64,000 bases of DNA from Mesorhabditis belari (lineage: Eukaryota; Nematoda; Chromadorea; Rhabditida; Rhabditidae): contig CAUEEP010000865.1 in NCBI GenBank assembly GCA_958450365.1, positions 62,001-126,000 of the forward strand. Direction: 5' to 3'. The notes below the pieces were generated by a model. That model was not told where the DNA came from. It saw only the letters and a program-made list of their open reading frames with translations, and searched no databases. The position numbers and the translations under genes are program-made. Positions 34,825 to 46,428 of the stretch are shown here, piece after piece. Each line of letters starts with the position of its first letter. Position 1 is the stretch's first letter.

Positions 34825-35660
34825 ATGTTATCAGCGTTGGCCCGTGGACGAGTCGGATTGGCGGCGACAAGGAGACTTGCAACACTTCGGGAAAAAGGTT
34901 GGGGTTTTGTCATAGATAAAGAAATGTACGAAAGTCCATGCGAGTAATTAAACTATTTTTTTTATTTTAGCTGGCCAAAAGGATCCGCTGGAACGATACG
35001 AACCAAAATTTGAGGATCCACGAGAATATCCAGAGTAAGTAACGCTTTTGGTTCATAACAAAATTCCTTTTTAGATTTCCAGTTCTCAATGTCAGACTTC
35101 AAGGATACGATTTTGTGCCACTCGAAAAATATCAATCATTTGTGGACAAGATAGCACGAAGGTTCAACTTTCCTATTGTTGAAAGGTTTGTTTACAATAA
35201 TACCACTATGCTTTTTTAAGCCTTCAGTTTACAACCAATCTTCATTGATTTCTAGTTACGCTGTTGCGGCTCAAACATGTCGTGCGCTCACTTACAAGCC
35301 TCAATCAACGATAGTCGCTGATGAAATCGAATTGGCTGTGTATGATCGAGTAGTAAGTTTTAAAATGTCAATATTATTTTTTTCACAGTAATGCACTTTT
35401 TGTTTCAGGTGCGAATAGGTCCAGTACCAGCGCCGAAACTTCAACTTTTCACGCAAATGATTAGAGCACATTGTCCTGTTGGAGTAACGGTAAGTTTCAT
35501 AGAATTTCCACCAAACATTGTTTTTTAGATTACGATAAAAGAAGCAACGCGAGAAGACGAACAATACCGATACATCCCCGACTTGATGTTGAAAGAAAAG
35601 CAAGAAGAATTAAAAAGTTTGGACAATCCGATCGTTCGAAAAAATCTTGGATGGGAATAG
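34825..35660 (+). CDS. mrpl-48: Mitochondrial ribosomal protein L48
   Basis: Six phased exons (34825-34897, 34971-35034, 35075-35185, 35256-35352, 35409-35489, 35529-35660) encode 185 residues. An arginine-rich N-terminus (MLSALARGRVGLAATRRLAT) fits a mitochondrial targeting peptide. The S10-like fold follows: YEPKFEDPREYPEFPVLNVR, LQGYDFVPLEKYQSFVDKIA, VESYAVAAQT and VGVTITIKEATREDEQYR, matching mL48 (NIxLxGYDxxxVExxxxYV, VEESYAxPT, VKExTEED). It is a component of the large mitoribosomal subunit. The gap to arx-6 is 274 bp, consistent with an operon. Confidence 0.85.
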
Positions 35661-35864
35661 TTTAGAATGTTGTAAGATTTTTTTCTTTGTTATAGGTATT
35701 TTTAGTTTTATGTACATTTCTAGACGATTGTTATTGCTGGTTCATTTTATTGTTGCATGGATAAAGCTGATCTCATCAAAAGTGAAATTATGAAAAGAAT
35801 ATCGTATGTCAAAAATTTCTGTACAAGCCTTGGCCATATTTTTAATATTTGTTTTCAGATTTCG

Positions 35865-36835
35865 ATGAACTCGCTCTATCACGAAAAGCAAAGCCGACAA
35901 TTTTGTCTCGTTCATTGCCTGAATGCACTCCTTCAAAAGAAAGCGTTCTCAGCGGAAAGTGCTGATGAGATTTGCTATCAATTGAATGAGAGTCGACTGC
36001 GTGATGGCAGCGATGGCAGCCTATCGGTGGGGGCTTTATTTTTCAGACGAGCACATGCACAAACTCCGCCTGTCTGTTATACCTCTAGCTCTATGTTTGT
36101 CCGTGATTTACTCATCTAACGTTATCAACGTTAACGTTACCGTTATTAACAAATAAATTTTAGCCTGGAACGCTGTCGTGGCACCTAGGTCGATGGTTTA
36201 ATCCACACAGGTAATTGTATTTTTGCTTTTCTTAAAAATCTTTTATTAACGGTTAAGAAAACCCGGATCCAAACGTCGAAAAATTAACCATGCAATTTGG
36301 ATACCTTTTTCCAGTATTATAGATCATGGATCGGTCTCGGAAATTACGATGTAAATGTCCTGATGGCGGCCTTGGAGTTGCACGATATGGAGGCTACATG
36401 GTTCGATCGGCGGAAAGCAGCTGATGAAATTCCATTCAACGAGGTGACTTTTTCATTTGTTTTCTCCAACGAATTACCCGTTACAGATACACGGTTTGAT
36501 ATTCAACATACCATCTACTTCGTTTATCCCATTTTGGAATGGCCGACATTGGTTTACGATTTTACGGTATTATTCTGATTTTAGTAGTTACATTTTGTTT
36601 TTTTAGATAAGCCAATAAAAAGATTTTCAGCGTTGTTTTACTTTTTTTCAGAGCAGTTTTATATTTAGCTTAACTTGTAAAATTTAAATTTAGACTTGAT
36701 GACGGCTCTTTCGTGAATTTGGATTCAAAGCTAAAGAAACCCGAGCCAATCGCCGACATTTTGGAGTTCTCGAGAAATATTCTGCAAAACGAGAAGAACC
36801 AATTGATATTGGTGCGAAAACAGAATGTACATTGA
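35865..36835 (+). CDS. Josephin-domain deubiquitinase (JOSD1/2-like)
   Basis: Five exons (35865-36026, 36164-36210, 36323-36443, 36487-36566, 36694-36835) phase to 183 residues, the size of human Josephin-2. Catalytic Cys lies in LYHEKQSRQFCLVHCLNAL, the His in NGRHWFTILR and the acidic residue in FVNLDSKLKKPEP; NPHRSWIGLGNYDVNVLMAA matches the family hallmark. Josephins are cysteine proteases that cleave ubiquitin. The exon 3 acceptor must be TTATAG at 36322, not the nearer CCAG at 36314, to keep phase. It starts 204 bp after mrpl-48 on the same strand, so it is probably the last gene of the cluster. Confidence 0.93.
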
Positions 36836-36981
36836 ATTTGCGTATCGCTGTGATCACTTTGACTCGTGTATTGGTCATTACCCTGTGAAATTGCTGTAGA
36901 TATTATGCTTGAAGTTTTCTTGGAATAAATTTAATAGCAGTTATGAAGAAATTTGCGAGATAAATTACGATCGATCGATAT

Positions 36982-39597
36982 TTAGTAGCCGCCATTGAGG
37001 CCGTTGTAGGAGTTGACCTGAATCTGGATAGTCGATTCTTTAATCGAAACTTGGAATCACTTTGATCCCAAATCGAGACGTATCCTTTTTAGTTTTGGAC
37101 CTGTCTTTAATCGGCTACTGTAATCCTTTTGGGCCTAGTAAGCTACTTGCTAGCCAACGTGTAGCCGAAGAGGATTGGGGTAGCTTATTATGGTCCATTT
37201 CCCACTCACCCCCGAGCTCCTGGCCGGACATGGGCAATAAGCAGCATCTCCTCCCGGTGCTCCATCTCTGCCCGGCTCTCCGTCTTTTCCATCCAAACCC
37301 GGCTCTCCATCATTACCCGGGCTACCGGCTGGACCTGGTGGACCATCGAATCCTGGCTAAAATTGTAATTTATATTTGCAATCTTTTTTTAACAAACCTC
37401 TCCAGGTAATCCATTTTCTCCTTTGTTCCCGCGGGCTCCTTGTCGACCAGGACGGCCCGGACGACCCGGTTTACCGATTGACTGAAGCTGGTATATTTTT
37501 ATGCTTGCATAATTTTGTCAGCTTCCGTTCAACGGTAGTATAACTATGCCGAAAAAGAATTCTGCGTCAATATCAGTACCTATCAAAAAGCAAGGTGCAA
37601 GATATTCAGTCTGGCATACTGTACTGTAAGATAAAGAAATTGATCTGAATATCTTTTACATCTTAAGTACCGCGGTATCTTTCCTTTCACTCACCCGTCT
37701 CCCATTGAGTCCAGGGGCCCTGGGCTTCCTGGGACTCCAGGTGCTCCGGGTAGTCCTTCGTCTCCTGGGTCTCCTCGATCTCCTATAGTGAATTATATTT
37801 ATGGTTAAATATCTACTAACTAAGCAATATTGTTACTAGACCCAAAACATAATTCTTCTACCTCTTTTTTTTTCTTACCTCTTTCTCCTCGTTTTCCTGG
37901 ATGTCCCTTGACTCCCGGTCGGCCATCGTAGCCAGGTCAGTCCCGCGGGGCCCTCTGGTCCCTGGAAAAGATAATTTTAGTTCTAGGTTACTTTATTTTT
38001 TAGTATAATTATCAAAATTTAATACTTTCCATATTTCTTAAACAAACCGGTGGTCCTGGTGGTCCTTGTGGACACTGAATGCACTCTCCTTCGCTGACAA
38101 TATTCGAGTAACCACTTCGACCCTTCTGCCCGGGTTCTCCCGGAGTACCATCATCGCCTGGTTCTCCTAAAAGATAGATTTTATAAAAAATATAAAAAAT
38201 ATAATATAATTACTTTGTGGGCAAATTTTTCGATTAAAAAATAGCAAGTCGTAGGGCCTAGTTACTTTTTTTTAGGCATACTGTGGTGAGAAAGGATACT
38301 GGCATCAGAGGAGTTTACAGTAAGACCCGTGGAGGCCTAACCTATTACATTGGGCTACGGTAATTGGTTACAGTTGCAGTTACAGTAATTTGAAAGTAAA
38401 TAATTTTCTGTACTCTTTGAAAGTTTCGAGTTTCAACTGAAACGACTCGTAACTCTGATTCTACAAAACATCGTTTTGTGTCGCCAAAATGAAGCAAGTT
38501 TATATTCCTATGCGTTGAAAATTTTCAAATCCATTGCCAATCGGCAGGGCTATCCAAAAATCAAAAGCCATGACTAGCCAAGCAAAAAGCTTTCAATTGA
38601 CCTTGGTCTGGATTTTCAACCTTACTGTTGCTTTTGGCCTAAAGCTTAAAGCTTGGCCTGACGAGAAATTGAGCAACAAATTGGCTTGTCTTGGCTTTGT
38701 CTGGCCTGAAAAATCGACCCTAGGAATGAGTCATTGTCTTTCTCAATCTTACAGCTTCATCGGCCAGGCTTTTCCCCAAAAACTCACCCGATTCCCCTTT
38801 TGGTCCGGGTGGTCCAACAGGACATCCATGATCGTGATGTTCTCCGCAATTGCAATTCTCTAATTTCTTCTCGGCGCCTCTTTTGGATCTCTAAGAGTGT
38901 AGAAAAATTTGTTATTTGAAAGCTATCTTAAAGAATAGATTTCATAAAGGCATTGTTTAAAGCTAGAAATGATATCATTCGATAAATTTTATTTAGAGTA
39001 TGGGTTTAAAGATGAATTGAATAAAGTAGTAGTCAGAAAAATGCTAGTTTTAATTCTAGTCGGCCTTTGGCTGTGATTGAGTCAATTAGTTTTGTTCTTG
39101 TTTAAAACGATAGAATTTTGATATTGAAATTCCACCGAAAAGCCGGAAAGGAGCTCACTTTGAAACTTGAAAAATAGTTGCAAGTAAAGATTTGTGAAAC
39201 AGTGGTTTGATCGCGTAAAATCGTTTTAATTTATAGAAATTGTATTCTGTAAAGTTTCAATGCCAAACCTGGCTAGGCGTGCTCATCGAGATCTGCGTCA
39301 ACATGTTCCCCACGCCTCGTTTGCGTAATTCTAAAGAAGGCTCATTTTGAGATTTGTCGGTTTCAAAATTGCCCCCTCCTATCTGTATGAACTAACTCTA
39401 ATAAACGACCAATCATAAACACTTATTACCTGAAACTCTCCCATATTCTCCTTTGTTTCCTCATGAAAATTGTTGATATCCCAGGCGAGATGTGCGCAAA
39501 GGATCAACACAACAATCATGCATAAACCGCTTCCCATTGTGGCCACACTTGCCACCAGGTTCGTCGTTGAGCCCATCGTTGGTTTGTCTAGAAACAC
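36982..39597 (-). CDS. Nematode cuticle collagen
   Basis: Eight exons on the minus strand: 39430-39597, 38788-38890, 38048-38166, 37879-37961, 37695-37782, 37398-37481, 37210-37356, 36982-37017. The first holds the cuticle-collagen N-terminal domain with its membrane or signal segment ([20 protein letters not shown]). Then come SKRGAEKK and a Cys cluster ([11 protein letters not shown]), Gly-X-Y blocks, [12 protein letters not shown], a terminal [12 protein letters not shown] and YNGLNGGY. These cysteines crosslink trimers in the cuticle. Exons 37879-37961 and 37695-37782 each contain a one-base frame break (after PAGL, and in GSPGP), next to C or G runs; this means a pseudogene or assembly errors. 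ATG 39597 or 39576 could start it. The gene converges on the Josephin gene. Confidence 0.88.
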
Positions 39598-40656
39598 GGG
39601 TCATGGAAAACCCCAAGAACCAGAAAGCTTGGCAAATAATAAGTTAAGAAATGAAGGATTTATAAGCTAATAAAATTGATTTGTTTAAATAGAAGAAGGA
39701 AAAGTTGAAACTACAAATTGAGCGATCTCAAAGTTTGAGTTTCAAATGGCTCAGTAACAAAGTTCGATTCGATTTCCGATTATGATAGTGTCATAAGCTG
39801 TTTTGCCAAAATGACAACTCGTCAAAATCTCGGTTTCAGGTTTTAAAAATAGATTTTTTAAAGCAAATTTTCAAACAACTGAACAAAATGTATCGTAGAA
39901 AAAAGAATCCCGATTTTTCAACATAAAAAAAATGTTAAACTTGAACACAGCAAATATTCTAATAGTGGTTCATGAAAAAGTGGCTCACTTTGCGTACCAT
40001 TAGCAGGCGCCGGTCGCTGAGAACGGCTTATAATGGTTTGAAGCAAAAATCGGATTTTGCTGAGGGCTGGAATACTCCTTTAATGCAAAAATCACGTTTC
40101 AAGTTTTTTTTTTTACTTTGGAGATAAAACTAAACCCTAATCAAACTGATATGGTGAAATGGAAATGGTTTGACTTTTAGTTAAAGAAAATTTTAAGCAA
40201 CTCTTCCGGCTGCACTAAAAATTCGAAATAAAGCGCAAATAATAGACAGAAATTCGAAATAATAGACAGAGCGCATTTAAACGAAACGAATAAAAACGTG
40301 TTTTAACTTTAACGGCGACAAGCAAACATTTTGACAAGTTTAGTTTGCTTGATTCCTTATATATTCCCCTCACCGAAAACCCATTCACGGTCATAACACC
40401 ATTCGGGAAAGGGGAATGAGGAAAAAGAACCCTTTTCATTACCCATTTTTCCCCTATCCTTATGGTTTTATGTGTAGCCGATCCTCTCCCTTCATTCATC
40501 CATTCAGACATTCGGTCCGTGTTTATGAATTTCGATTTTATTTATGTTTCTGGGATAATGACACTAGTAATTTTGGATTATTGCCTGGAAACTAATGACG
40601 CTAAAGATTTTCCAGCAAAAATTTTCATTTTTTATCAGATTCTAATCAAATCAATA
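39598..40656. other. No gene seen
   Basis: Upstream flank of the collagen gene, where its promoter should be. Any missing 3' exons of the gene at 41923-42554 would also fall here or beyond, but none were found. Confidence 0.4.
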
Positions 40657-40658
40657 TA

Positions 40659-41909
40659 TTAGGTTGAGGAAAAAGTAATGTCGCTTTTTGTCACAAAATT
40701 GTTTAGTGCTAAAAACATAAACAAACGCACATCAATCAATGAGATATTCTCCATTATTATTGATGACTTGTTCCCATCTTCGTCGCAAGTCCCTGATCCC
40801 ATCCTCAAAAAAATGGCGAGTTTTCGAGCCAAAAATAAGTGTCGACTGCTTTTTTGATCTGTGCATGATTCTCGAACTTTTCTCCCATAAGAAAACTCTT
40901 CAACGACCGAAACAAAAAATAATCTGAAGGGGCCAGGTCCGGACTATAAGGTGCGTGGGGCAGAAGTTTCCAACCAAGCTCGTCAATTTTTTTGGTGAAT
41001 GATTTTTGTAGTGTGAGGTTTTGCATTATCATGCAAAAATAGCACTTTTGATGTTTCAACACCCAATTTCTTTAAAGCCTCGTTAACTCTCATCAACCGT
41101 TTTGAATAAAGATCAGGGTGACAGTTTCTCCCGAATTCAACAACTCATAATACACCAAACCTTTTGTATTCAACCAACAGCAACGCATAAGTTTCTTTCC
41201 ATGAATACCGAGTTTTGAAGTTTGTTGTGGGGGTTGACCTAGAGAAAGCCACTGATTCTTGTGCTTCACATTCTCATATTGAATCCATGTTTCATCAGAT
41301 GTTAAAATTCTTCCTCAAAAATCATGAGATTTGCCTTTTTGAAGCAAAGTAGAGCTAACGATAACACGAGTTGTTTTGTTGCCTTGAGTCAGTTCACGAG
41401 GAACCCATCTTCCGCAGTGAATTGTTTTTCCTAATTGATGTAAGTGATTGTCGATTGTTTTTTGGTCGATCCCAAATTTGTCCGCTAACTCACGAGTGGT
41501 AAGGGTTGGATTGAGTTCAATGGCATCAAGCAAATCCTGATCTGAAATCTCTTGGGGTCGTCCTCGTCTTGGAAACTTTCATCTCCATCTTTGAAGCGCT
41601 GAAACCATCTTTGGCATTGTCTTTCGCTAATGCTGTTTTCCCCAAAAACTTCAATGATTGTCCGATGCGATTCAGCCGCGGATTTCCCTTGTTTAAAATC
41701 ATACCACAAAGCGGCTCGAAGTCGAAACTTTTCGTCTTGCATTTTGTACCTGAAAATATTATTAAATTTGTAAAAATTTGTAAAAGTCAAATATATGAAA
41801 GTATAGAGCGTCTAGCTGATATCTATTTGAAAAAAATCGCATAAGCAAAGAACTGGAAAATTGCCAACAACGGGAATTCAAAACCGACATTACTTTTTCC
41901 TCAACCTAA
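40659..41909 (-). mobile_element. mariner transposon, 1,251 bp, different subfamily
   Basis: Terminal inverted repeats TTAGGTTGAGGAAAAAGTAA (~28 bp) with TA at 40657-40658 and 41910-41911. The ends and protein differ from the copy at 12602, so they are separate lineages. It landed 13 bp past a splice donor of the gene at 41923-42554. Confidence 0.95.
40805..41742 (-). pseudogene. mariner transposase, frame-broken
   Basis: From ATG 41742: RLRAALWYDFKQGKSAAESH and ISERQCQRWFQRFKDGDESF, then in another frame TLTTRELADKFGIDQKTIDN and GRWVPRELT, then in a third frame LLPHAPYSPDLAPSDYFLF, which carries the last catalytic aspartate. Several frameshifts and stops separate them, so the copy cannot make transposase. 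Confidence 0.92.
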
Positions 41910-41922
41910 TAGAAACAAACAC

Positions 41923-42554
41923 CAACAGGCTTTTTCCATGGAGAGTCAACACGTAAAATTGATAAAGTTGCTCGGGAGAGAAGTTTTCCTTTTGGTGGAC
42001 ATCTTCATTTAACTCGTCATCGAAGTAAACATAATCAATCTAAAAACAAAACTGTAGTAGTTTCAATTGGTTTTCAAAACAAAAATTATCCTCAAAATAT
42101 GTATGTAAAACATTCGGCTTTCAAATTACGTCAAATTCGTTGTGTTGTGCTAAAATAAGGAAAAGTAATTTTTTACATCATTGTTTCAAACTGTCACCGA
42201 TTTATTCTTTCTTTCCGCTAGGAAAGCCCTTGGAAAAGCAAGATTTAAATTCTAAAGTTAACGTTAAAGCTTTTACTTGAGAAAATCTCTCCCTTTTTTG
42301 AGATCCCAATCTCGCGAGTTTTCACTGTTAAGTCATCAGCGGAAAGTGGAGGGGTTTCTCGATGAAGAAGACTCGTTGAAGCTATGCTTATTGTAACCAT
42401 TCCATACGTGAAATGACTGTCTCGTTTATTGGACTAGACCCTATGTTGAGATCTGAATTTTGTAATTGTTGTTACCTTTATTTAACGGAGTTGCGGAGTT
42501 GATGATTTCGGCCATTCCTGCGCCGACTTTGTGGAGTCCGACCAGTTGCAGCGG
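41923..42554 (-). CDS. Unrecognised gene, four phased exons, 3' end lost near mariner
   Basis: Exons 42476-42554, 42277-42420, 42130-42149 (20 nt) and 41923-42039 join in one phase. They encode PLQLVGLHKVGAGMAEIINS, then HFTYGMVTISIASTSLLHRE, then TQHNEFDIDYVYFDDELNED, then SPEQLYQFYVLTLHGKSLL. The start exon and the end are not visible. The last donor (TTG|GTGTTTG) is 13 bp from a mariner. I do not recognise the family. It lies ~350 bp downstream of the TBC gene on the same strand and may share its operon. Confidence 0.6.
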
Positions 42555-42904
42555 CTGAATTTTTGAATTGTTGTCTTGTTGGTTTATTTGAGTAATTCAA
42601 TTGTAGTAATTCAACAATTCAACACAAATGCTTTAAGGTAGATTTTCCAGCTAATTTTCTGTTTTTGTAGAAATTTCTAGAGGGCGTACTTTTAGTCCTT
42701 GGCTTGATAAATTGATATACCATTAATCTCGACTGCTTAGTGATTACTATTTGTTATTGGAGTGAAAAAAGCACAAATCAACTTAGTATTTAATATTCCT
42801 TAATATAAAAAAAGTGAGAGACATTAAATATGCACCAAAAACGACGAAAGCACTCACTATTCTTATTACTCACAAAGTAGGTTATTTCTTTACAATTCAA
42901 ATTG

Positions 42905-45119
42905 CTAAGAAACGCTAGTAGTATTACAATTAGCTCGACTAGATCGACTCCGCAATTCCGACACTTGATCTTGGATTTCCTTCAGTGAACGAGCCAGCAC
43001 TGGACCAAAAGCCTTTGTCGGTATCTAAAATAATACATGTTAAGAGTGAAACAATAAAACAAAAGTTTGTTCAGGTTTATCTTTTTCTTTCTTTTTTTTT
43101 TTTAACCAAAACAAACCTCGGGTAATGCTTCGGGACCTGGTGGTGGAGGGTGTTGTGTACGATCACTCTAAAATTACTCATAAAACAGTAATCACATATA
43201 AGGCTCACAATCAATTTGGTCAAAACTTCTCGCAGCGATTTCATCACCTCATCATCTGGAAATTGAAAATCCTCGGCCAGCGTTGATTGAATAAACTTCA
43301 TAAACGTTTCCAAAGTTAACTTCCGTATTGATCCTAAAACAAAATATGTAATTAATATAATTTTTGAACAAACTTTCATGCATTTTCATAATGTTAATAG
43401 CCATAGCCATCAGTATCGTGTCACCCTCATAAAGAAAAACGTCCCAAAGTCTCAGAGCAAGCGGAAAAGGTACCCGATCCTGCATTAACCCAATGATCGT
43501 TACAAAAAAAATAAACTTGCCAAGAAACACCCGAACCACCATTTTGTTAAGTAGCTGTAGGGAATCCCCTCCTTTTCCTAAGCACTCATTACCATTACCA
43601 GTTTGCAAACTGGAAGCTCACAACTCGGTTAGTAAAAAAAACTCACAAGCTGTTTGTGCACTTTTGGTTTATACTTTTTGAGAATTTTCTGAAAGTACTC
43701 TTCAAATCGTTGCCATTTTGGAAAACCGAGCACAAAGAAACCTGTAAAAAGTATATTAAACACTACTATTAAACAAACAAATATATAGCTCACCATGCAT
43801 TGAATGCCTTTCAGAAACCATCAAAGCGTGAAGACACCAGAAAGCCTCTTCTTCATCAAGAAACATCAGAAAAAGAGCGGTGATTTGAGACATTCCCCGA
43901 ATAAGAAAAGTTGATGACTAATAAATAAATCGTTTACCTGGCAATAGCCGACCTCCGTGTTGTACATCGAATAAGCAGCAAGCACGTTTAACAAAGACCT
44001 TTGCCTGAAATGATATTATTGTTTTTGTTTTTTTTTTAACTGAATTGCTATTCAGTCGTTAAGTGTTAACACTACTTCAAAAATTGTTACTTGATACTTC
44101 AAAATTAAAATCGTTACTTGATACCATATCGTCGGCGAAACATCTGATTGTCTCGATATGTTCGATTGATGTCTAGGTCAATTTGTTTGATGTCCTTTGA
44201 TATTAATCGGGCTCTGTCCACTAGTTTGACATAAATCTATATAACGAGTTCAGTTGTAATAAAATGAAATTTTTACATCGTCTCCTTTGCTCTGGGCTTT
44301 CAGCTCCTCGATTCCAAGCAACTTAGGCCATACCTTAAGTGGTTCAGTTTTAAACATAGAGCACCACGTGACAAAAATAATTTTTAGGCTTAAAGTTTTA
44401 AGTAAATCCTACTCGTATCCGTAGCTTGAGAGGCACTCCTTTCCATACTCGTTCATCTAACTTTTTCACCGGCCGTTTCGCATTGTGATAACATTGAGAG
44501 CCATTTTTTCTCGCGTCTAATCTAAAAGCTCAATATTTGAAAGCTGTGTATTGCAATTGGCTAAGCTTTTGACATTTAAAAAATTGCAGTTAAGCCTCTG
44601 TGAAAAAACAAAATTCCAGGAAATCTTTTGAAAGATAGACAGATAGTTAAAAACGGCTAATCACACCAAAATTGGAGTTTGCTTTTTTCTTTGTACCAAC
44701 AAACGGGATCAAATTTCGTTAGTTAAAATAGTTATTATGGTTCGTCAATTAAATCTTACTTCTGTTTCTATTCGTTCTTTTTCACTTTGAACACGTTCAG
44801 CTTCCGATAGGCCTTCTTTGCTAAATTTATATTTGTCGTTAAAAACACATGAACCAAACTGTATGAAACCGTGACGATCTGTCTTTCTGTACACATCCCA
44901 ATCGAGGTTCTCCCAGTCATCGATCCACGGATCCTCAGGTCCCTAAATAAACTCGTAAAACGTAATATTTTTTTACTCTTTTAATATTAATCTGATACCA
45001 TTCCTAATGCTTTACCTTTTCATACATTTCGATAATTCTTTCTCGTTCGATTTGCTCCAACACTTCCGGATCATCGCTTTTTGCCTCTTCACTCGATGAC
45101 GCGACAACATCATCAGAAA
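42905..45119 (-). CDS. TBC-domain Rab GTPase-activating protein (USP6NL/RN-tre-like)
   Basis: Exons on minus: 45016-45119, 44760-44942, 44413-44521, 44277-44333, 44118-44236, 43938-44004, 43794-43896, 43647-43741, 43599-43609 (candidate 11-nt), 43521-43554, 43374-43479, 43208-43333, 43117-43167, 42905-43024. Family marks: [28 protein letters not shown], the arginine finger in [20 protein letters not shown], the glutamine finger in [41 protein letters not shown], and [20 protein letters not shown]. It should stimulate GTP hydrolysis by a Rab in membrane traffic. Oddities: a GC-AG donor at 43520, no AG before GGAATG at 43896, and a frame break in an A-run near 44460. The 5' end is not resolved. 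Confidence 0.85.
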
Positions 45120-45231
45120 CTAACATAAACAAATTGCAAAAATAATATTCATATTTCTCACTTAAACTTCTGACGCTATTGTTCGGAAATGCTGGAACAT
45201 TAAGTTTAGCCGAGAATAGCTCAACCTTTTT

Positions 45232-45405
45232 CTTACTCTCGCGTAACGCCTAATTTTGCGTGCTTTAGAGTATCACTGAATGTTTTGCACTTGTTTTCGA
45301 AACGTAAGCTCATTGTTCGTAATTTAGGGGTCACTTGAGTTATCGTATAGTCTATCCCTTCAATAAAACGATCTTTAAGTTGGCTGATATCGACTCGGAG
45401 ATGCA
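45232..45405 (-). CDS. Possible 57-residue protein
   Basis: ATG 45405 opens a short frame (MHLRVDISQLKDRFIEGIDY, TITQVTPKLRTMSLRFENKC, ending LGVTRE) with stop at 45232-45234. It is hydrophilic, helical and about 100 bp downstream of ASF1 on the same strand, which would suit a small operon gene. Its end also reads as a splice donor (AGA|GTAAGA), so it might instead be a 5' exon of the TBC gene, though phases do not fit. Not recognised. Confidence 0.3.
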
Positions 45406-45502
45406 TGGATTTTTGGGGTGATTACTTGAGAGAAACAATAAATTTTTTGTTTGAGTCCATTCTCGACTTCCATGTCCAAAAGTTAAACTACGTTTTTATA
45501 AT

Positions 45503-46428
45503 TTAACTATGCAAAAAGATGACCAATTGAAACAAACTCTGTTGTTCATCGATGGCATTGCCATCACCGTCACCGTCTTCAATTTCTTCAGCACCAAGAT
45601 CGATGGCAATGTCTTCGCCATCAATCTGAATACGCAGTAAAATGTGTCAACAATATAAAAACTTGTCAGTTCCTCGACAACTGGTTCATCGACGATTAAA
45701 TCATCCCTTTTAATTGGATAGTTCGTAACGCGAACACCGTCGACCATCACTTGACGAACTAGCTAAATCAAATTTTTTAGTCAAAAAATTACTTTGCTAA
45801 CTAAATACCTTGCTTTCATCGGTTTTGGTTGGTGGATTTTCGTTGAACTCCGGCTCATTGTATTGCACTTGCACATTCCAGCCGAGACAAATAAATTCCT
45901 GTCTATCGTATTTCGCCTTGAGCAAGAGCCCGGCTACACCAAGGAGGGCATCTTTTGGAATTTTCGATACATCAGCCGGATCAGTCAAAAAAAATTGGGC
46001 ATACAAAAGCACCAAAATATCAAAACCTGAAACACAAATTGATGCCGTCCTTCGGGTGTAGGCCAAATGAAAACAGAGTCGAGAAGCTGGTCATGTTCAC
46101 TGCTTGCACCAGAGCCGACGTAGATGAGCTGCCATTCAATATCTGAAACAAGAATGATTTTGAAACTGGAATAACACTACGCTGTGCTTCTAGCAGTACA
46201 CAAATAGGTATTTAAATCAACGCTAAAAACAATTGAGTAATTATTGCCAATAAAACTTGTGGCTATCGCACTTACTATTAGCCTTATTAATTCCATTTAC
46301 CAATCACAAATAAATTTACCTTTCTCAAGATGAGAAAACGCCTCAAAGGTGACCTCGAGCTTGAACGGCTGCTTGAAGGAGCACGGATTGTTGACGAAGT
46401 TCACACTCACGATGTTTATTCTGGTCAT
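45503..46428 (-). CDS. ASF1 histone chaperone
   Basis: Exons on minus: 46320-46428, 46027-46142, 45809 to ~45983, ~45672 to 45762, 45503-45625. The conserved core is clear: RINIVSVNFVNNPCSFKQPF, FEAFSHLEKDIEWQLIYVGS, LLDSVFIWPTPEGRHQFVFQ, DPADVSKIPKDALLGVAGLL, EFICLGWNVQVQYNEPEFNE and NPP; then TNYPIKRDDL and an acidic tail (GAEEIEDGDGDGNA). ASF1 binds H3-H4 dimers and hands them to CAF-1 or HIRA in chromatin assembly; C. elegans has UNC-85 and ASFL-1. The intron before DPADVSK has no AG acceptor, and the joint before IDGEDIA is out of phase. Start ATG follows an acceptor-like TTTTTTAG, possibly for trans-splicing. Confidence 0.9.
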
